A stretch of DNA of 64,000 nucleotides from Jaenimonas drosophilae (GCA_030849065.1 JASAON010001661.1:1-64000); one strand, 5' to 3'. Numbered from the stretch's first letter, positions 27,322-36,654 are shown. Numbers and translations: made by a program. Notes: generated from the sequence alone by a model not told the origin.

Positions 27322-29637
27322 TCAACGAGCTCGATAGACCATCGTACGCTGTTTGCGCCACTCGAGCTCATCACGTCGCACCATGGCGAAGATAGCCCGA
27401 TCCACCATGCGGCCATCAAAACCCATTCGCGCCATCTCGGCGAGCAAGCGGTTGTGCTCCACCGTAGCCCCAAGCGCCACACGTCGTCGCAGCGCTTCCT
27501 CCACGCGCAGAATCACCTCACTCTGCGCTTCCGTGAGGCTTTGGTCGGCCACACCAGAATTGATGGCATCGACGGTGGCGGTCTTGAAGAGACGAATGGC
27601 CTCTTCGGCATCACTACGTCCTGCGAGCACGTCCAAACGCATACGAGCGAGGCTCTCCGTGATGCGCACGAGGCTCTCCAGCTGCCGCGCGGTGATCTGA
27701 ATAATAGGCGTGGCTGCTTTGCCACTTCCCGCCACCGACAGCGCCTCCAGCGTCTGTTTGTGTGCATCTCGACGAACCTGCACGTAGAAATCCAACAGGA
27801 TCGTCATGGCCTCTTCGGAGATACGCGGATGGCATGTGGAGCGGGCAAATGATATGTACTTGGTGAAGAAGCCACGATCCACGGAGCTCGCGGCGGCTGC
27901 GGTGTTTGCCGGATGTGCCGAGCCCTTGTGCAGGTTCACAACGTGTTGGGCGAGACGATGATCAATTTCTGGATTGCGTGGGTCGAGCACCTTAAAAATG
28001 AGATCAAAACGCGATAAAATGGAGCCCTGAAAGTCCATCTGATCCTCGTTGGAGCGGAGTGGGTCGTAGCTACCCAGTGTGGGATTGGCCGCCGCCAACA
28101 CACTTGTGCGGCTGTTGAGCATCGTGGTGAGGTTGGCCTTGGCGATGGAGATGGTTTGTTGCTCCATCGCTTCATGAATGGCCACCTGATCCTGCTCACG
28201 CATCTTATCAAACTCATCGATGCACACAACGCCACCATCGGCGAGGACCATCGATCCGGCCTCGAGCACAAAATCGCCGTTGCCGTTGGATAAAACCGAG
28301 GCCGTCAAGCCCGCCGCGCTGCTGCCCTTGCCGGAGGTGTAGATGCCAATTGGTGCGATGCGTTCTGTAAATTTCAACAGTTGTGATTTGGCGGTGGAGG
28401 GGTCACCAACAAACAAGACGTTCATATCTCCACGAAGGTAGTTGCTGCCCAGACGCTTGCGTGTGCCACCAAAGAGGAGGCACACAACGGCGCGTTTCTG
28501 ATCTGTGAGACCAAAGATGGCCGGATCGATGCTCTGGGAGAGCTTTTCGTAGACGTTGCCCGACTTGGCAAAGGCCTTGAAGCTCGCTTCCTCCTCAGGC
28601 TGCCAGGCAATGGAGCTGCGTGAACGTACGCGGGAAGAAAAGTTGCTGTTGATGCTCACAACCGTGGCACCGCCATCCTTGGAGGTGATTGACATGATAC
28701 CAACACAACGAAGATACTGCGCACGTAGGCCCGCAGCAGATCGGCCATCAGCACCGCCACGCTTGTTGTTCTCCATCGCCCCCTTCTTTTCCTGCACCGA
28801 AACAATGCCAACAATTTGCACACGTGAGCCCGGACTCACGCGATCGACGAGGTAGCGATCCACCACGACGGTTAAGTGGCGTGGGAGCTCACCCGTTGGC
28901 ACATCCTCAGGCAGCTCCTGCAATTTTACCACTTGTTGGTCTTCGTACTCGCACTCCATCGGCAACAAGACGTACGGATTCGGCCGGCAACGACCGCCAC
29001 TTGCACCACCACCACCACCACCAGCACCTTGCCTACCGCCATTCTCCATGCATTGCGCGGGGAGATCAACGCTCCGCCCACCACTAATCAAGGATTTGCT
29101 GCGGCAGCTCGTACATTGAATGGCCGCACGCACACAACGTGCGTGGGAGCTGCTGGCCTTCACCACAATGCCGCTCACAGAAACCAAACGCGCCACCGTT
29201 GCCTGCGCAAGCTGCCGCAACGGCAGGGGAGGCACGCTACCCCAGAAGAGCTGAACTTGAATGGTGGATTGGCGATGCGAGATGGGGGCGATGAGCTTCT
29301 GCTCCGTGGCGAGCTCATAGATGCCATGCTCCATCATGGGCAATGCACGTGTCGGGCTTGTTTGTAGGGCAGAGAAGAGCACCCCGCTAAACTGCTGAAT
29401 GTGTGCCATCTCCACCTCCAAGAAGAAGAGGCCCGCGGCCAAGTTGCGTCGAAGTAGGCTCATGTACAGGAAACGGTTCTGAATGCGAAAGTGTGTGATG
29501 AATTCCTTCGTGAGGAGGCGCACGTCAGAGGCCTCTGATGATACGATGCCCATCTCATCATCCACGCCAAATGGCGATGCAGAGCCGTCTGCACCACGGA
29601 AGTTCGTCACGTGGACAACACCAGCATCGGCCTCCAT
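27322..29637 (-). CDS. MCM5: DNA replication licensing factor MCM5
   Basis: 771 residues. N-terminal OB region with a zinc ribbon (C175, C178, C196, C217), the MCM5-type linker (YVLLPMECEYEDQQVVKLQE and LPRHLTVVVDRYL), then the AAA+ core: Walker A GDPSTAKS (412-419), Walker B VCIDEFDKM (about 472-479), and arginine finger LSRFD (about 541-545). The pre-core stretch NVYEKLSQSIDPAIFG followed by LLFGGTRKRL is specific to MCM5. MCM5 closes the MCM2/5 gate of the replicative helicase. Odd: a glycine-rich insertion (about 200-216) lies between zinc-ligand cysteines. Walker A reads GDPS instead of the usual GDPG of MCM5. The longer frame to 29748 starts with TTG and spans the splice signal near 29678, so the ATG at 29637 is used. 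Confidence 0.95.
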   Translation of the reverse strand: MEADAGVVHVTNFRGADGSASPFGVDDEMGIVSSEASDVRLLTKEFITHFRIQNRFLYMSLLRRNLAAGLFFLEVEMAHIQQFSGVLFSALQTSPTRALPMMEHGIYELATEQKLIAPISHRQSTIQVQLFWGSVPPLPLRQLAQATVARLVSVSGIVVKASSSHARCVRAAIQCTSCRSKSLISGGRSVDLPAQCMENGGRQGAGGGGGGASGGRCRPNPYVLLPMECEYEDQQVVKLQELPEDVPTGELPRHLTVVVDRYLVDRVSPGSRVQIVGIVSVQEKKGAMENNKRGGADGRSAAGLRAQYLRCVGIMSITSKDGGATVVSINSNFSSRVRSRSSIAWQPEEEASFKAFAKSGNVYEKLSQSIDPAIFGLTDQKRAVVCLLFGGTRKRLGSNYLRGDMNVLFVGDPSTAKSQLLKFTERIAPIGIYTSGKGSSAAGLTASVLSNGNGDFVLEAGSMVLADGGVVCIDEFDKMREQDQVAIHEAMEQQTISIAKANLTTMLNSRTSVLAAANPTLGSYDPLRSNEDQMDFQGSILSRFDLIFKVLDPRNPEIDHRLAQHVVNLHKGSAHPANTAAAASSVDRGFFTKYISFARSTCHPRISEEAMTILLDFYVQVRRDAHKQTLEALSVAGSGKAATPIIQITARQLESLVRITESLARMRLDVLAGRSDAEEAIRLFKTATVDAINSGVADQSLTEAQSEVILRVEEALRRRVALGATVEHNRLLAEMARMGFDGRMVDRAIFAMVRRDELEWRKQRTMVYRAR

Positions 29638-29871
29638 TTCACCCACAAGACAGCCTAGGTACTCCAATCTATGCAAGCTAGCCACACACAAAAACGTACA
29701 AAACAAACCACAGAAGAAGTGGGGGAAAAGGAGTTGTCCGTACGTCAATCACACAAAACATTGTTGTTCTTCTACATCATTGATGCAGTTGTTCCAGTCG
29801 TATCTTTGTGTGTGTGCAGATCCACGCACGCACATCCACGATGTTATGATCTCCATCGTACACGCCTTACC

Positions 29872-32202
29872 TCATACAACCATGCCGTACTCCGCCACGG
29901 CAGCAGCCACGAGCAGCTCCTTGGCGTAGATGGCCTCATCAAATGGCTTCTTCTGACTCAGAATGAGGTAGGAACGCTCCATCTGCCCGTTGATGAACCC
30001 TTGCATCAACAAGGGCAGCAGCCAACACGTCTCGCCCTCCTCTTCCGTGTAGTCCAAATCGTAGTGGCTTACCATCTCCGCGATGCTTAACTTGCTCGCG
30101 CAGTGTGTGCGGAGGTAGTACTTCACAACCATCAACAAGAGAATACGAAAACGTACAAATTGCAATGCATTGTGTACCTCCGCCTCCACAAAATAGCGAT
30201 TATGGCGTCGCATGGCGTGGTCAAATAGCCGAAGGTTGGCCGCTTTCACCGCCATCACCACATCCTGCATCTGCGGGAGGTGGAGCTGATCTAGCTGAGC
30301 ACCATCATCGCGTGGCATCTTCCCCAGTGCCAAGTTGGTGGCAAGGAGATTGAGATAGAGAAGACGCGTGTTGGCCATCGGGGCATTGGGCGGTGAGGTG
30401 GCCAGTGCATTCACAAAACAACGTGCCGCTTCTTGCAACTTGTGCGTGTTGAGTGCATCCTGCAAGAGGGTCTTGCCTTGAATGAAGTAGAGCGCACTGC
30501 GCTGCTCCAACGCATGCGGCCACAGACGATGAAAGGCATCCACAAACAACCACATATCAGGACGTGTGGGAGATTTGGCCAGAAGCATCTCCACCACAAG
30601 ATGAGCAGCACTGCGGATGAGCTCACACTGCATCTCTGTTTGCGGCGCCAGCTTCCATTGTGGTGTAGGCCCGCCCACATCACTCTTGATGGCCGCCATG
30701 CCGTTGAAGCACAGTGGCCACAGTTTGGAGAGCACTGTTTTTTGTTGCGTCGTGGAGCCGGCGCCGGAGATGCCGCGGCGGTCGAGCTCGTCAAAGACGG
30801 AGCGCACGCGGTGCAACAAGATGGGCAGGAGTGAATAGGCCGCGCAGGTGATTTGTGGGCTACGAAAGAGGTCCAAGATGAAGTCGGCGAGCTGCGTGGC
30901 ATAGCGGCTTCCGGCCATCAGCGAACGGCGATGCTCATCCGTCAAGGGTGCGTGTTGCGGTGGGAGGTTCATCATCATCACGTTGATGATGCTTCCCAAG
31001 AAGAAGAGGGCTGACCATCGCTTCTGAATCCCTTCCACTTCTCCAGATACACCGCCCGCCCACCGTACATTGTGCCACACGGCCACCAACTCCTCCACGG
31101 TGTTGCTCGCAGAGGTGCCCATACCAAGACGCATGGACTTGCCAAAGAAGGCCTCTTCGAGCTGCACGTGCGCTGATTCACGTTTGTCTGCATCGACGAG
31201 AAGCCGTGCAAACATCTCGAACCGCAACGCCCACAAGGAGCGTGTAGTGCTGCTTGATGCCGGTGGCGGTTGGGGTCTGCGCAGTGGGGGTGAGGGTGCG
31301 GCCATTGGTTGTGACACGCGGGTGCGCGTGGCCGCAGGAGGTGCCTCCATCGCACCACCACGAGGAGGTGTGGCGCCGCCAACCTCATCTGGTGGATGTT
31401 GGCGCTTGCGATTCTCTAGTGGAGGGCCACCACCACGTGCAGGAAAGCGCTGCCTCTGCTCTTGTTGTTGTTGCTGGGATCGAGGTGCAGGCAGTTTCGG
31501 CTGCTGCGGCTGAGGGGTTGTTGCAGCAGCGCCTGCTACGGGAGAGCCAAACATCGAGCCCCCTTGCCGTTTCGTAGGCTGAGGCGTGGATGCAGCAGCA
31601 GCAGCAGCAATTGTTGTTGTTGTTGTTGTTGTTTGGTCAGAGCCAAAGACAGCGCCGCGTTGCTGTGGAGTAGGCTGAGAGACTGCTGCTGGACCGGAGC
31701 CAAACACCGCACCACGTTGTTGCACAGGCTGTTGGGGCATGAATGAAGAAGTTGTGGTTGTTGTTGGAGCAGAGCCGAAGACAGAGCCACTGTGTTGCGC
31801 AGGGGCCTGTGGCATGGGCATAGCTGCCGAGACTGCTGTGGTGGAACCAAAGAATGAGCCACGAGTAGCACCCGTGTTGGTGCCACTGGACGGAACAAAG
31901 GCCGATCCACCCGGTGATGGCGCTGCATGCCGCATCGTGTTTGGTGGAGGTGCGCCAAACACAGCACCATTGTGTGGGGGTGGCGCCAGACCAACGCCAG
32001 CAGGGAAGGGTGGAGGAGGTGCGCCAGCTGGTGCAGACCACAACCCACCGCTACTTGCATTCTGTGTTGGTGGTGCCCCAGCAAAGTAGTTGCCGGCATT
32101 CATTGGTTGGCTCGGTGGTCGAGCTCCACCGCCGCCCAACACGCCACCGCTCATCATCGCATTAGGTGGACCACCGCCAAGAATGCCATCACTTCGATTC
32201 AT
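29872..32202 (-). CDS. FG-repeat/PCI-domain protein, TREX-2 (Thp1/PCID2)-like
   Basis: 776 residues from the ATG at 32202. The first 300 residues are low-complexity (G, P, A, Q, T) with at least six FG units of the type GAVFGS, GSVFGS, GSMFGS and GSFFGS, between about 80 and 220, like an FG nucleoporin. The rest is helical; residues about 560-755 match the PCI domain of PCID2/Thp1/CSN12: LLYLNLLATNLALGKMP, DVVMAVKAANLRLFDHAM, FVRFRILLLMVVKYYL, then a winged-helix end with LLMQGFINGQMERSYLILS. Thp1/PCID2 pairs with Sac3 in TREX-2, which couples transcription to mRNA export at nuclear pores. The fusion would let the protein dock at the pore directly (inference). Confidence 0.78.
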   Translation of the reverse strand: MNRSDGILGGGPPNAMMSGGVLGGGGARPPSQPMNAGNYFAGAPPTQNASSGGLWSAPAGAPPPPFPAGVGLAPPPHNGAVFGAPPPNTMRHAAPSPGGSAFVPSSGTNTGATRGSFFGSTTAVSAAMPMPQAPAQHSGSVFGSAPTTTTTSSFMPQQPVQQRGAVFGSGPAAVSQPTPQQRGAVFGSDQTTTTTTTIAAAAAASTPQPTKRQGGSMFGSPVAGAAATTPQPQQPKLPAPRSQQQQQEQRQRFPARGGGPPLENRKRQHPPDEVGGATPPRGGAMEAPPAATRTRVSQPMAAPSPPLRRPQPPPASSSTTRSLWALRFEMFARLLVDADKRESAHVQLEEAFFGKSMRLGMGTSASNTVEELVAVWHNVRWAGGVSGEVEGIQKRWSALFFLGSIINVMMMNLPPQHAPLTDEHRRSLMAGSRYATQLADFILDLFRSPQITCAAYSLLPILLHRVRSVFDELDRRGISGAGSTTQQKTVLSKLWPLCFNGMAAIKSDVGGPTPQWKLAPQTEMQCELIRSAAHLVVEMLLAKSPTRPDMWLFVDAFHRLWPHALEQRSALYFIQGKTLLQDALNTHKLQEAARCFVNALATSPPNAPMANTRLLYLNLLATNLALGKMPRDDGAQLDQLHLPQMQDVVMAVKAANLRLFDHAMRRHNRYFVEAEVHNALQFVRFRILLLMVVKYYLRTHCASKLSIAEMVSHYDLDYTEEEGETCWLLPLLMQGFINGQMERSYLILSQKKPFDEAIYAKELLVAAAVAEYGMVV

Positions 32203-32504
32203 CGGTGAGAGCCACGTGATCTGCTCTCTCAATCTACGAAAAGCTACGCACAGAAATACAAAAGAACAGAAACAAAAGTTGTTCTTGGTAAACCAACTAC
32301 ATGTAGCAGATGCATCAACCACAGATGAACCACAACACACACACACAGAGAGAGATACATGTTGTTCTTGTCTTGATTCATGGCATCCATGAATGTAGAG
32401 ATGAGTAAAGAAGACGTTGGCTTCAGTCTAGTCTATGCACGTCAACGTAATCCATACACACATAATCACACAGAAGACTGCACACGTACACGTACACGTA
32501 CACC
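32203..32504. other. Intergenic spacer with hexamer repeat
   Basis: 302 bp. It contains the acceptor at 32244-32280 and three perfect cgtaca units at 32485-32502 immediately 3' of the polymerase stop. No other feature seen. Confidence 0.5.
32244..32280 (-). promoter_or_regulatory. Predicted trans-splice acceptor for the FG/PCI gene
   Basis: A T/C-rich tract (about 32251-32280 on the minus strand) is followed by the first AG at 32245-32244, 42 bases ahead of the ATG at 32202. The frame upstream of this ATG is cysteine/phenylalanine-rich because it reads through the tract. Confidence 0.58.
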
Positions 32505-35500
32505 TCATCCACTCCACGGTTGAAGCTCGCCAAAGCTTGGACCAACCTTGACGGAAACGGTAAGTGGCACACGCAGGGCGAGATCGGCCGATTGCCGCTC
32601 CATGGCGTGGCGGAGGTGCGGAATGACGAGCTCTGCCGTTGAGGCTGAAACGGCGTAGATGAGCTCATCATGCAGTGCGAGGCAGAGCGCGACGGAGGAA
32701 GTCGGGAGGTACGAGATCCACTCACGTCGATGGTGTTGCACACTACGCATGGCAGATTGAAGGATATCAGCGGCACCGCCCTGGATGGCACAGGCGATGC
32801 TGCTCTGCTTCCGTCGATTGGGGTCGCGCTGGTCGGAGAGGTCCTTCCACCCACTCAGCGTTGCCACCTGCTGATCATGCAACGCTTGCAAACGCGTTCG
32901 TTGGAGGTATCCCTTTACGGCGGGGTAGGTACGCTCGAACATGGCGATGAGCTCTCGGGCAGGCATACGTGGTTCAGCTTCTTCATCTTCACCAGCAGCA
33001 TCTGCACCGATGCGTTGGGGCTTTGCCTCATCTATGAAGGCTGCAATACGCTCATCCATGCGGCTGGGCCCCATGGCGTACATGAGGCCATACACCACCA
33101 CCTTCATGGCCTGGCGTTGATGTGGTTGAACGTCCTCCACACGTGCCAGGCGCAACACCGACTTGGTGATCTCAGCCAACACATCTGTTCCTGCCGTGAG
33201 TTGCTGGATCAGGTGTTCGTCATTGGCCATGTGTGCCAACACACGCAGCTCAATTTGGTTAAAGTCCAGTGACACTAGGCAGCATCCGGCAGGTGCGATG
33301 TAGAGGTGCCGCAACGTCCACGAAGCATGCTCCATCAACATGGGCCCACCACCAACCACGAGATTGAGGGCGTCGGTGAGCTCCAGTTGCTGCTCCTCAT
33401 TCGCATCGTCTGGGTCTGCAGTGATACGCATCAACGCGTGGAGATGGACGCCAGCAGATGGTGATGCCTTTGGGATCACTTGAAGGTTTGGCATCGAGCT
33501 GAAGAGCCTCCCTGTGCTAGACGCATGCATTGACCAACTTGGATGAATGGAGAAGGCCGCCCGCGCCGCCATGTTTTCCGTGCTCGGACGAAGATCCACA
33601 CCAGGAGCGAGAAAACGTACGCGAAGGTGTGTGCCAACGGCAAAGCGCTGTGCCAGCGACGTCTTGAAGGACTGGCGCTCGTGGATGGCCAAGGAGAGGA
33701 GCAGCACACGGCACGCATCATGAAGGGGAAGATGAGGGGGCGCACCCACTACTGCATCTCCCCCCGTTGCACCAAGAATACACCGGATGCAATCTGCTGT
33801 GGCAGCTGGCCGCACCGCAGCATCACGAAGTTGCGCTTCCAGTGTTGGTACCACGCCAACGCCCAGTGCCCCACAACGACGAAGGTGATGTGCGAGGTCA
33901 ATGGGCTTGATGGTCTCTAGCCGCTGCACCCCCATCACACCTGGGGTAGCAAGACGAGCCTCCAGTACCTCCAACGCTCGCTTACCACGTTGCGCTAGCT
34001 GCCTCAGTTGGCCATCCACGTCCTCCATCATGGCATCGAAACGAGCGCGATCTACAAAGATGCCGTGATAGCGCATCAACTCACACGAGAAGAGGGTGGA
34101 TACACGCAACGCACAGAGTTGGCTCCGTTGAAGCAGCGCGGATGATGATGTCGCGGCACCCGAGCTCTCCGTATCCATATCCTTGATGAAGCGTTCGTAG
34201 AAGGCGTAGATGGAGAGAAGGCCCTCCAGCACCGATGATAGCCGAGAGGGCTCGGGTGGCACACTTGGTACACGGCAACGGCGTCTTCGTCGTGGTGGCA
34301 CAACCACACTTGATGATGTGCGTGTGATTGGTTCCATGCCACGGAGATAATCAACGGCGGTGAGCTCCTCTTCCGCATCCTCCATGGCACTGGCCTCCAT
34401 CGATGAAGTTGCTGCCTGCACAACAGCAGCATGTACGTCTGTCTCTTCTATTTCTTCTTCTTCATCCTCTTCTGCACGTTCACTGGAGCAGCTCGGTGTC
34501 TTTGTGTGTAATGTTGCCACTGATTGCACCAACCTCTCACCCGCTTGAGCAGCACGTCGAGCATCCTCGCCATAAATGGCACGGAGCTCCACAGGAAGTG
34601 CTTCACGCACCTCCGCTAATTGTCTCGCGAGTGGCGCACGTTCGGCGCCACCGCGTCGATAGCCACCGCGCATAACAACGGTGCCAACATCCACATCAAC
34701 AACGTTGGCCACCTCCACCCGCTCCGTGCCCACAAACAAGAAGAGAAGTCGCAGCAACACATCCAGATGAAGCACAACCTTTCGCAGCTTTGGCTCTCGG
34801 AGTAGAGCCACCAGAACCACCAGCACAGGATACAGACTGCGATCCAGGGTGTAGAAGGAGCTGCCACGAACAATGACGTACATTTGCAAACCGTGCAACA
34901 GGGAAGTGAGGGCAGCCGTGGTCTCTGATTGGTGTGCATCAATGATGGCGGCAAATTGTTCGGGATGTGCGAGGAGGCTCACTTCATCTTGAAGGAGCAC
35001 GTCAATGGCGATGGGCCCCATGTGGCCGCGGAGGATGAGATCCAAGCAGGGCATCAAATCATGGATGCGGCTGTTGCTGCCACAGCTGAGAAGGGTTGTG
35101 GCAGATGGAGGTGGCGTACACATGTCAGGCCGGCGCGGAGATGCGCTACGATCTGATGAATCTACTCGCACAATGGCACTAAGGTTGGCAATTGGCTCTG
35201 GGCTAGGGCTATGGTTGTACTCCTGCAACGGAGGAGGTGTAGGTATGTCAGTCTGCCATCTGTGTGCAGGTGGCACATGCGACGGTGATTCGGTGTTCCG
35301 GGATGGTGCGCGGCTACGTTGACGTGGTGATGGAGATGGATTTCGGCCATCTGCATCAAATGCCACGTCGATTGTTGGTGAGCTACTTTGGTTGGCCTCC
35401 ACAAGATCCTGTGGAGGTGCATCTACACACGCAACGGGAGGCAGAGGAGTTGTGCTTAATAGGGTGGGCGGTGCCGATGAGTCATGCAGCGCCGAGATCC

Positions 35501-35525
35501 ACCCCAGCAAGGCCTCCTCCGCCAT
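32505..35525 (-). CDS. Family A DNA polymerase, theta/nu-like, without helicase domain
   Basis: 1,006 residues from the ATG at 35525. The C-terminal polymerase has motif A SLDFNQIELR (D754), motif B RQAMKVVVYG (R804, K808, Y812, G813) and motif C LALHDELIY (H952, D953, E954), plus TGRLFSSMPNLQVIPK ahead of motif A. The YAMG after motif B parallels the YGMG of POLQ and POLN. The N-terminal 480 residues are mostly disordered and serine-rich, with no active 3'-5' exonuclease motif and no SF2 helicase. An acidic loop (about 831-853) follows motif B. Theta/nu enzymes act in end joining and translesion synthesis. Kinetoplastids also have mitochondrial family A enzymes (POLIA-D), but no targeting peptide is seen. 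The ATG at 35606 lies 5' of the splice signal and is rejected. Confidence 0.85.
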   Translation of the reverse strand: MAEEALLGWISALHDSSAPPTLLSTTPLPPVACVDAPPQDLVEANQSSSPTIDVAFDADGRNPSPSPRQRSRAPSRNTESPSHVPPAHRWQTDIPTPPPLQEYNHSPSPEPIANLSAIVRVDSSDRSASPRRPDMCTPPPSATTLLSCGSNSRIHDLMPCLDLILRGHMGPIAIDVLLQDEVSLLAHPEQFAAIIDAHQSETTAALTSLLHGLQMYVIVRGSSFYTLDRSLYPVLVVLVALLREPKLRKVVLHLDVLLRLLFLFVGTERVEVANVVDVDVGTVVMRGGYRRGGAERAPLARQLAEVREALPVELRAIYGEDARRAAQAGERLVQSVATLHTKTPSCSSERAEEDEEEEIEETDVHAAVVQAATSSMEASAMEDAEEELTAVDYLRGMEPITRTSSSVVVPPRRRRRCRVPSVPPEPSRLSSVLEGLLSIYAFYERFIKDMDTESSGAATSSSALLQRSQLCALRVSTLFSCELMRYHGIFVDRARFDAMMEDVDGQLRQLAQRGKRALEVLEARLATPGVMGVQRLETIKPIDLAHHLRRCGALGVGVVPTLEAQLRDAAVRPAATADCIRCILGATGGDAVVGAPPHLPLHDACRVLLLSLAIHERQSFKTSLAQRFAVGTHLRVRFLAPGVDLRPSTENMAARAAFSIHPSWSMHASSTGRLFSSMPNLQVIPKASPSAGVHLHALMRITADPDDANEEQQLELTDALNLVVGGGPMLMEHASWTLRHLYIAPAGCCLVSLDFNQIELRVLAHMANDEHLIQQLTAGTDVLAEITKSVLRLARVEDVQPHQRQAMKVVVYGLMYAMGPSRMDERIAAFIDEAKPQRIGADAAGEDEEAEPRMPARELIAMFERTYPAVKGYLQRTRLQALHDQQVATLSGWKDLSDQRDPNRRKQSSIACAIQGGAADILQSAMRSVQHHRREWISYLPTSSVALCLALHDELIYAVSASTAELVIPHLRHAMERQSADLALRVPLTVSVKVGPSFGELQPWSG

Positions 35526-35914
35526 CAAATGCAACGTGGACGCTGAGCCACGTCCTGAAGTCTGAGAAGAAGAAGAAGAAGAAAAAGAAAGAGACGGTGC
35601 GCACATTCACCTTCAGCCAAGAAGAACCATCATCATTCATTCATCACTGCACATACACCACACAAGGTAAGCACAGGCAACGAGAGTAGGTTGGTTCACG
35701 GTCTAACCCGCACAGATCCACACACGAAGAGCGCGACGGATACAAGAAGAGAAGCGTGCATCAGCTGGTGTGTATGTGTTGCTTGGAAGCACGTCATCGA
35801 CTGAGCTGCACACACAACACCAAAATCACAACCACAATAAATCTATGTGATGGTCCACCACTGACTTCCTTCCGCCCTCCGTACACCATATGCAACTACA
35901 CAAATTTTTTTTGT
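35526..35914. other. Intergenic spacer
   Basis: 389 bp with the acceptor at 35562-35594 and the 3' flank of the 116-residue gene. An eight-base T run occurs near 35906-35913. No gene seen. Confidence 0.5.
35562..35594 (-). promoter_or_regulatory. Predicted trans-splice acceptor for the family A polymerase gene
   Basis: The strongest pyrimidine tract in the window (about 35564-35594 on the minus strand), with the first AG at 35563-35562, 37 bases before the ATG at 35525. It also shows that the in-frame ATG at 35606 is not in the mature mRNA. Confidence 0.68.
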
Positions 35915-36265
35915 TTAGTACGTCATGACAACGGCAGGTTGTGTGGCACGTCGATCATCAAAATCTTCCTCTGCGTACGTTGGCATCAGCTGGAATTCCT
36001 GATTGGCAGAGGTGTAGTTGTCTGGCCTGCCAGGTAAGGTGGCGAAGGTAACGGAGGTGACACGTTCATGGGCAAAGTTGGGCCTCCACATGCCACAACT
36101 GAAAATGAAGATCAACGACGCACACAGACGGCACCACACCTGGTAGTGGGGCAGAACTTCTGGGAAGTGATGAAGGCCACCATGGTATCGCACAACGGAG
36201 CCAATCACGAAGTAGAGGACGAGCGCCACAAGGAGAAGCAGCGCGATGATGCCAATGCTCGACAT
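35915..36265 (-). CDS. Small membrane protein resembling the tail of Atg27/mannose-6-phosphate-receptor proteins
   Basis: 116 residues. A hydrophobic segment at about 4-22 (IGIIALLLLVALVLYFVIG) is followed by VVRYHGG, then FPEVLPHYQVW, then a second hydrophobic stretch CRLCASLIFIFSCG. The order span, Y/G-rich turn, P-HY-x-W, hydrophobic motif is typical of the end of Atg27 and cation-dependent mannose-6-phosphate receptor family proteins, which start with a signal peptide and a lumenal cysteine-rich domain. Here those are missing. The ATG at 36265 is the first after a pyrimidine tract and AG (AG at about 36320), so the short form may be real; otherwise an upstream exon has been missed. Tail ends acidic with a possible sorting signal (MPTYAEEDF). 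Confidence 0.58.
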   Translation of the reverse strand: MSSIGIIALLLLVALVLYFVIGSVVRYHGGLHHFPEVLPHYQVWCRLCASLIFIFSCGMWRPNFAHERVTSVTFATLPGRPDNYTSANQEFQLMPTYAEEDFDDRRATQPAVVMTY

Positions 36266-36654
36266 GAGAAAGATGCCTGATTGATGGTTTGCGTAGTGAG
36301 GTGGTTAATGCAACTTGGCTCAGAAGAAGTCACAAAGAGAAGAAAATGAGCACACGAACTCACCAACGTGGCCTCGGATTGATGAGCACGAAGATGTACG
36401 TGTGCGGCAACGATGAAAGAAACAACACCTGATACAGCGGCGTGGAAGGAGCCCTCACACAAGGTGGATACCCGCACAAGAAGGCGAGCGATGCAAGGAG
36501 CGCTACCAAAGCTTCTACTTGTGTTTGTTGTTGCATCATGTGAGTTGTGAAGATGAAGAAGAAGGGCGATGGATGCCATGAAGTACGATTCACCACTTCA
36601 TGCTCATGCTTAAGATGAGCTCCAAATTATCAGTTTAGGTGTTGGTATGTGTGA
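36266..36654. other. Spacer between the 116-residue and 288-residue genes
   Basis: 389 bp. It holds two pyrimidine tracts on the minus strand: one ending in AG near 36320, fitting the acceptor of the 116-residue gene, and one near 36549-36571, whose first AG lies about 30 bases downstream, inside the 59-residue frame. Two tracts in one spacer is unusual here and is the reason to suspect an extra exon or gene. Confidence 0.45.
36360..36539 (-). CDS. Possible 59-residue hydrophobic small protein
   Basis: A short frame (MMQQQTQVEALVALLASLAF start) with two hydrophobic stretches, ending at the TGA of TGGTGAGTTC. It could be a tiny independent membrane protein, a 5' exon of the next gene, or chance. 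Directly after it comes a GTGAGT that could act as a 5' splice site, with TTCTTCTGAG 45 bases on, but joining the two frames does not give a continuous reading frame. No AG lies between the upstream pyrimidine tract and its ATG, which argues against it being an independent gene. Confidence 0.22.
   Translation of the reverse strand: MMQQQTQVEALVALLASLAFLCGYPPCVRAPSTPLYQVLFLSSLPHTYIFVLINPRPRW

Noticed and set aside
36360..36539. Joining the 59-codon frame to the 116-residue gene across a 45-base GT-AG intron
   Set aside because: The reading phases do not match, and the frame upstream of the 116-residue start has an in-frame TAA.
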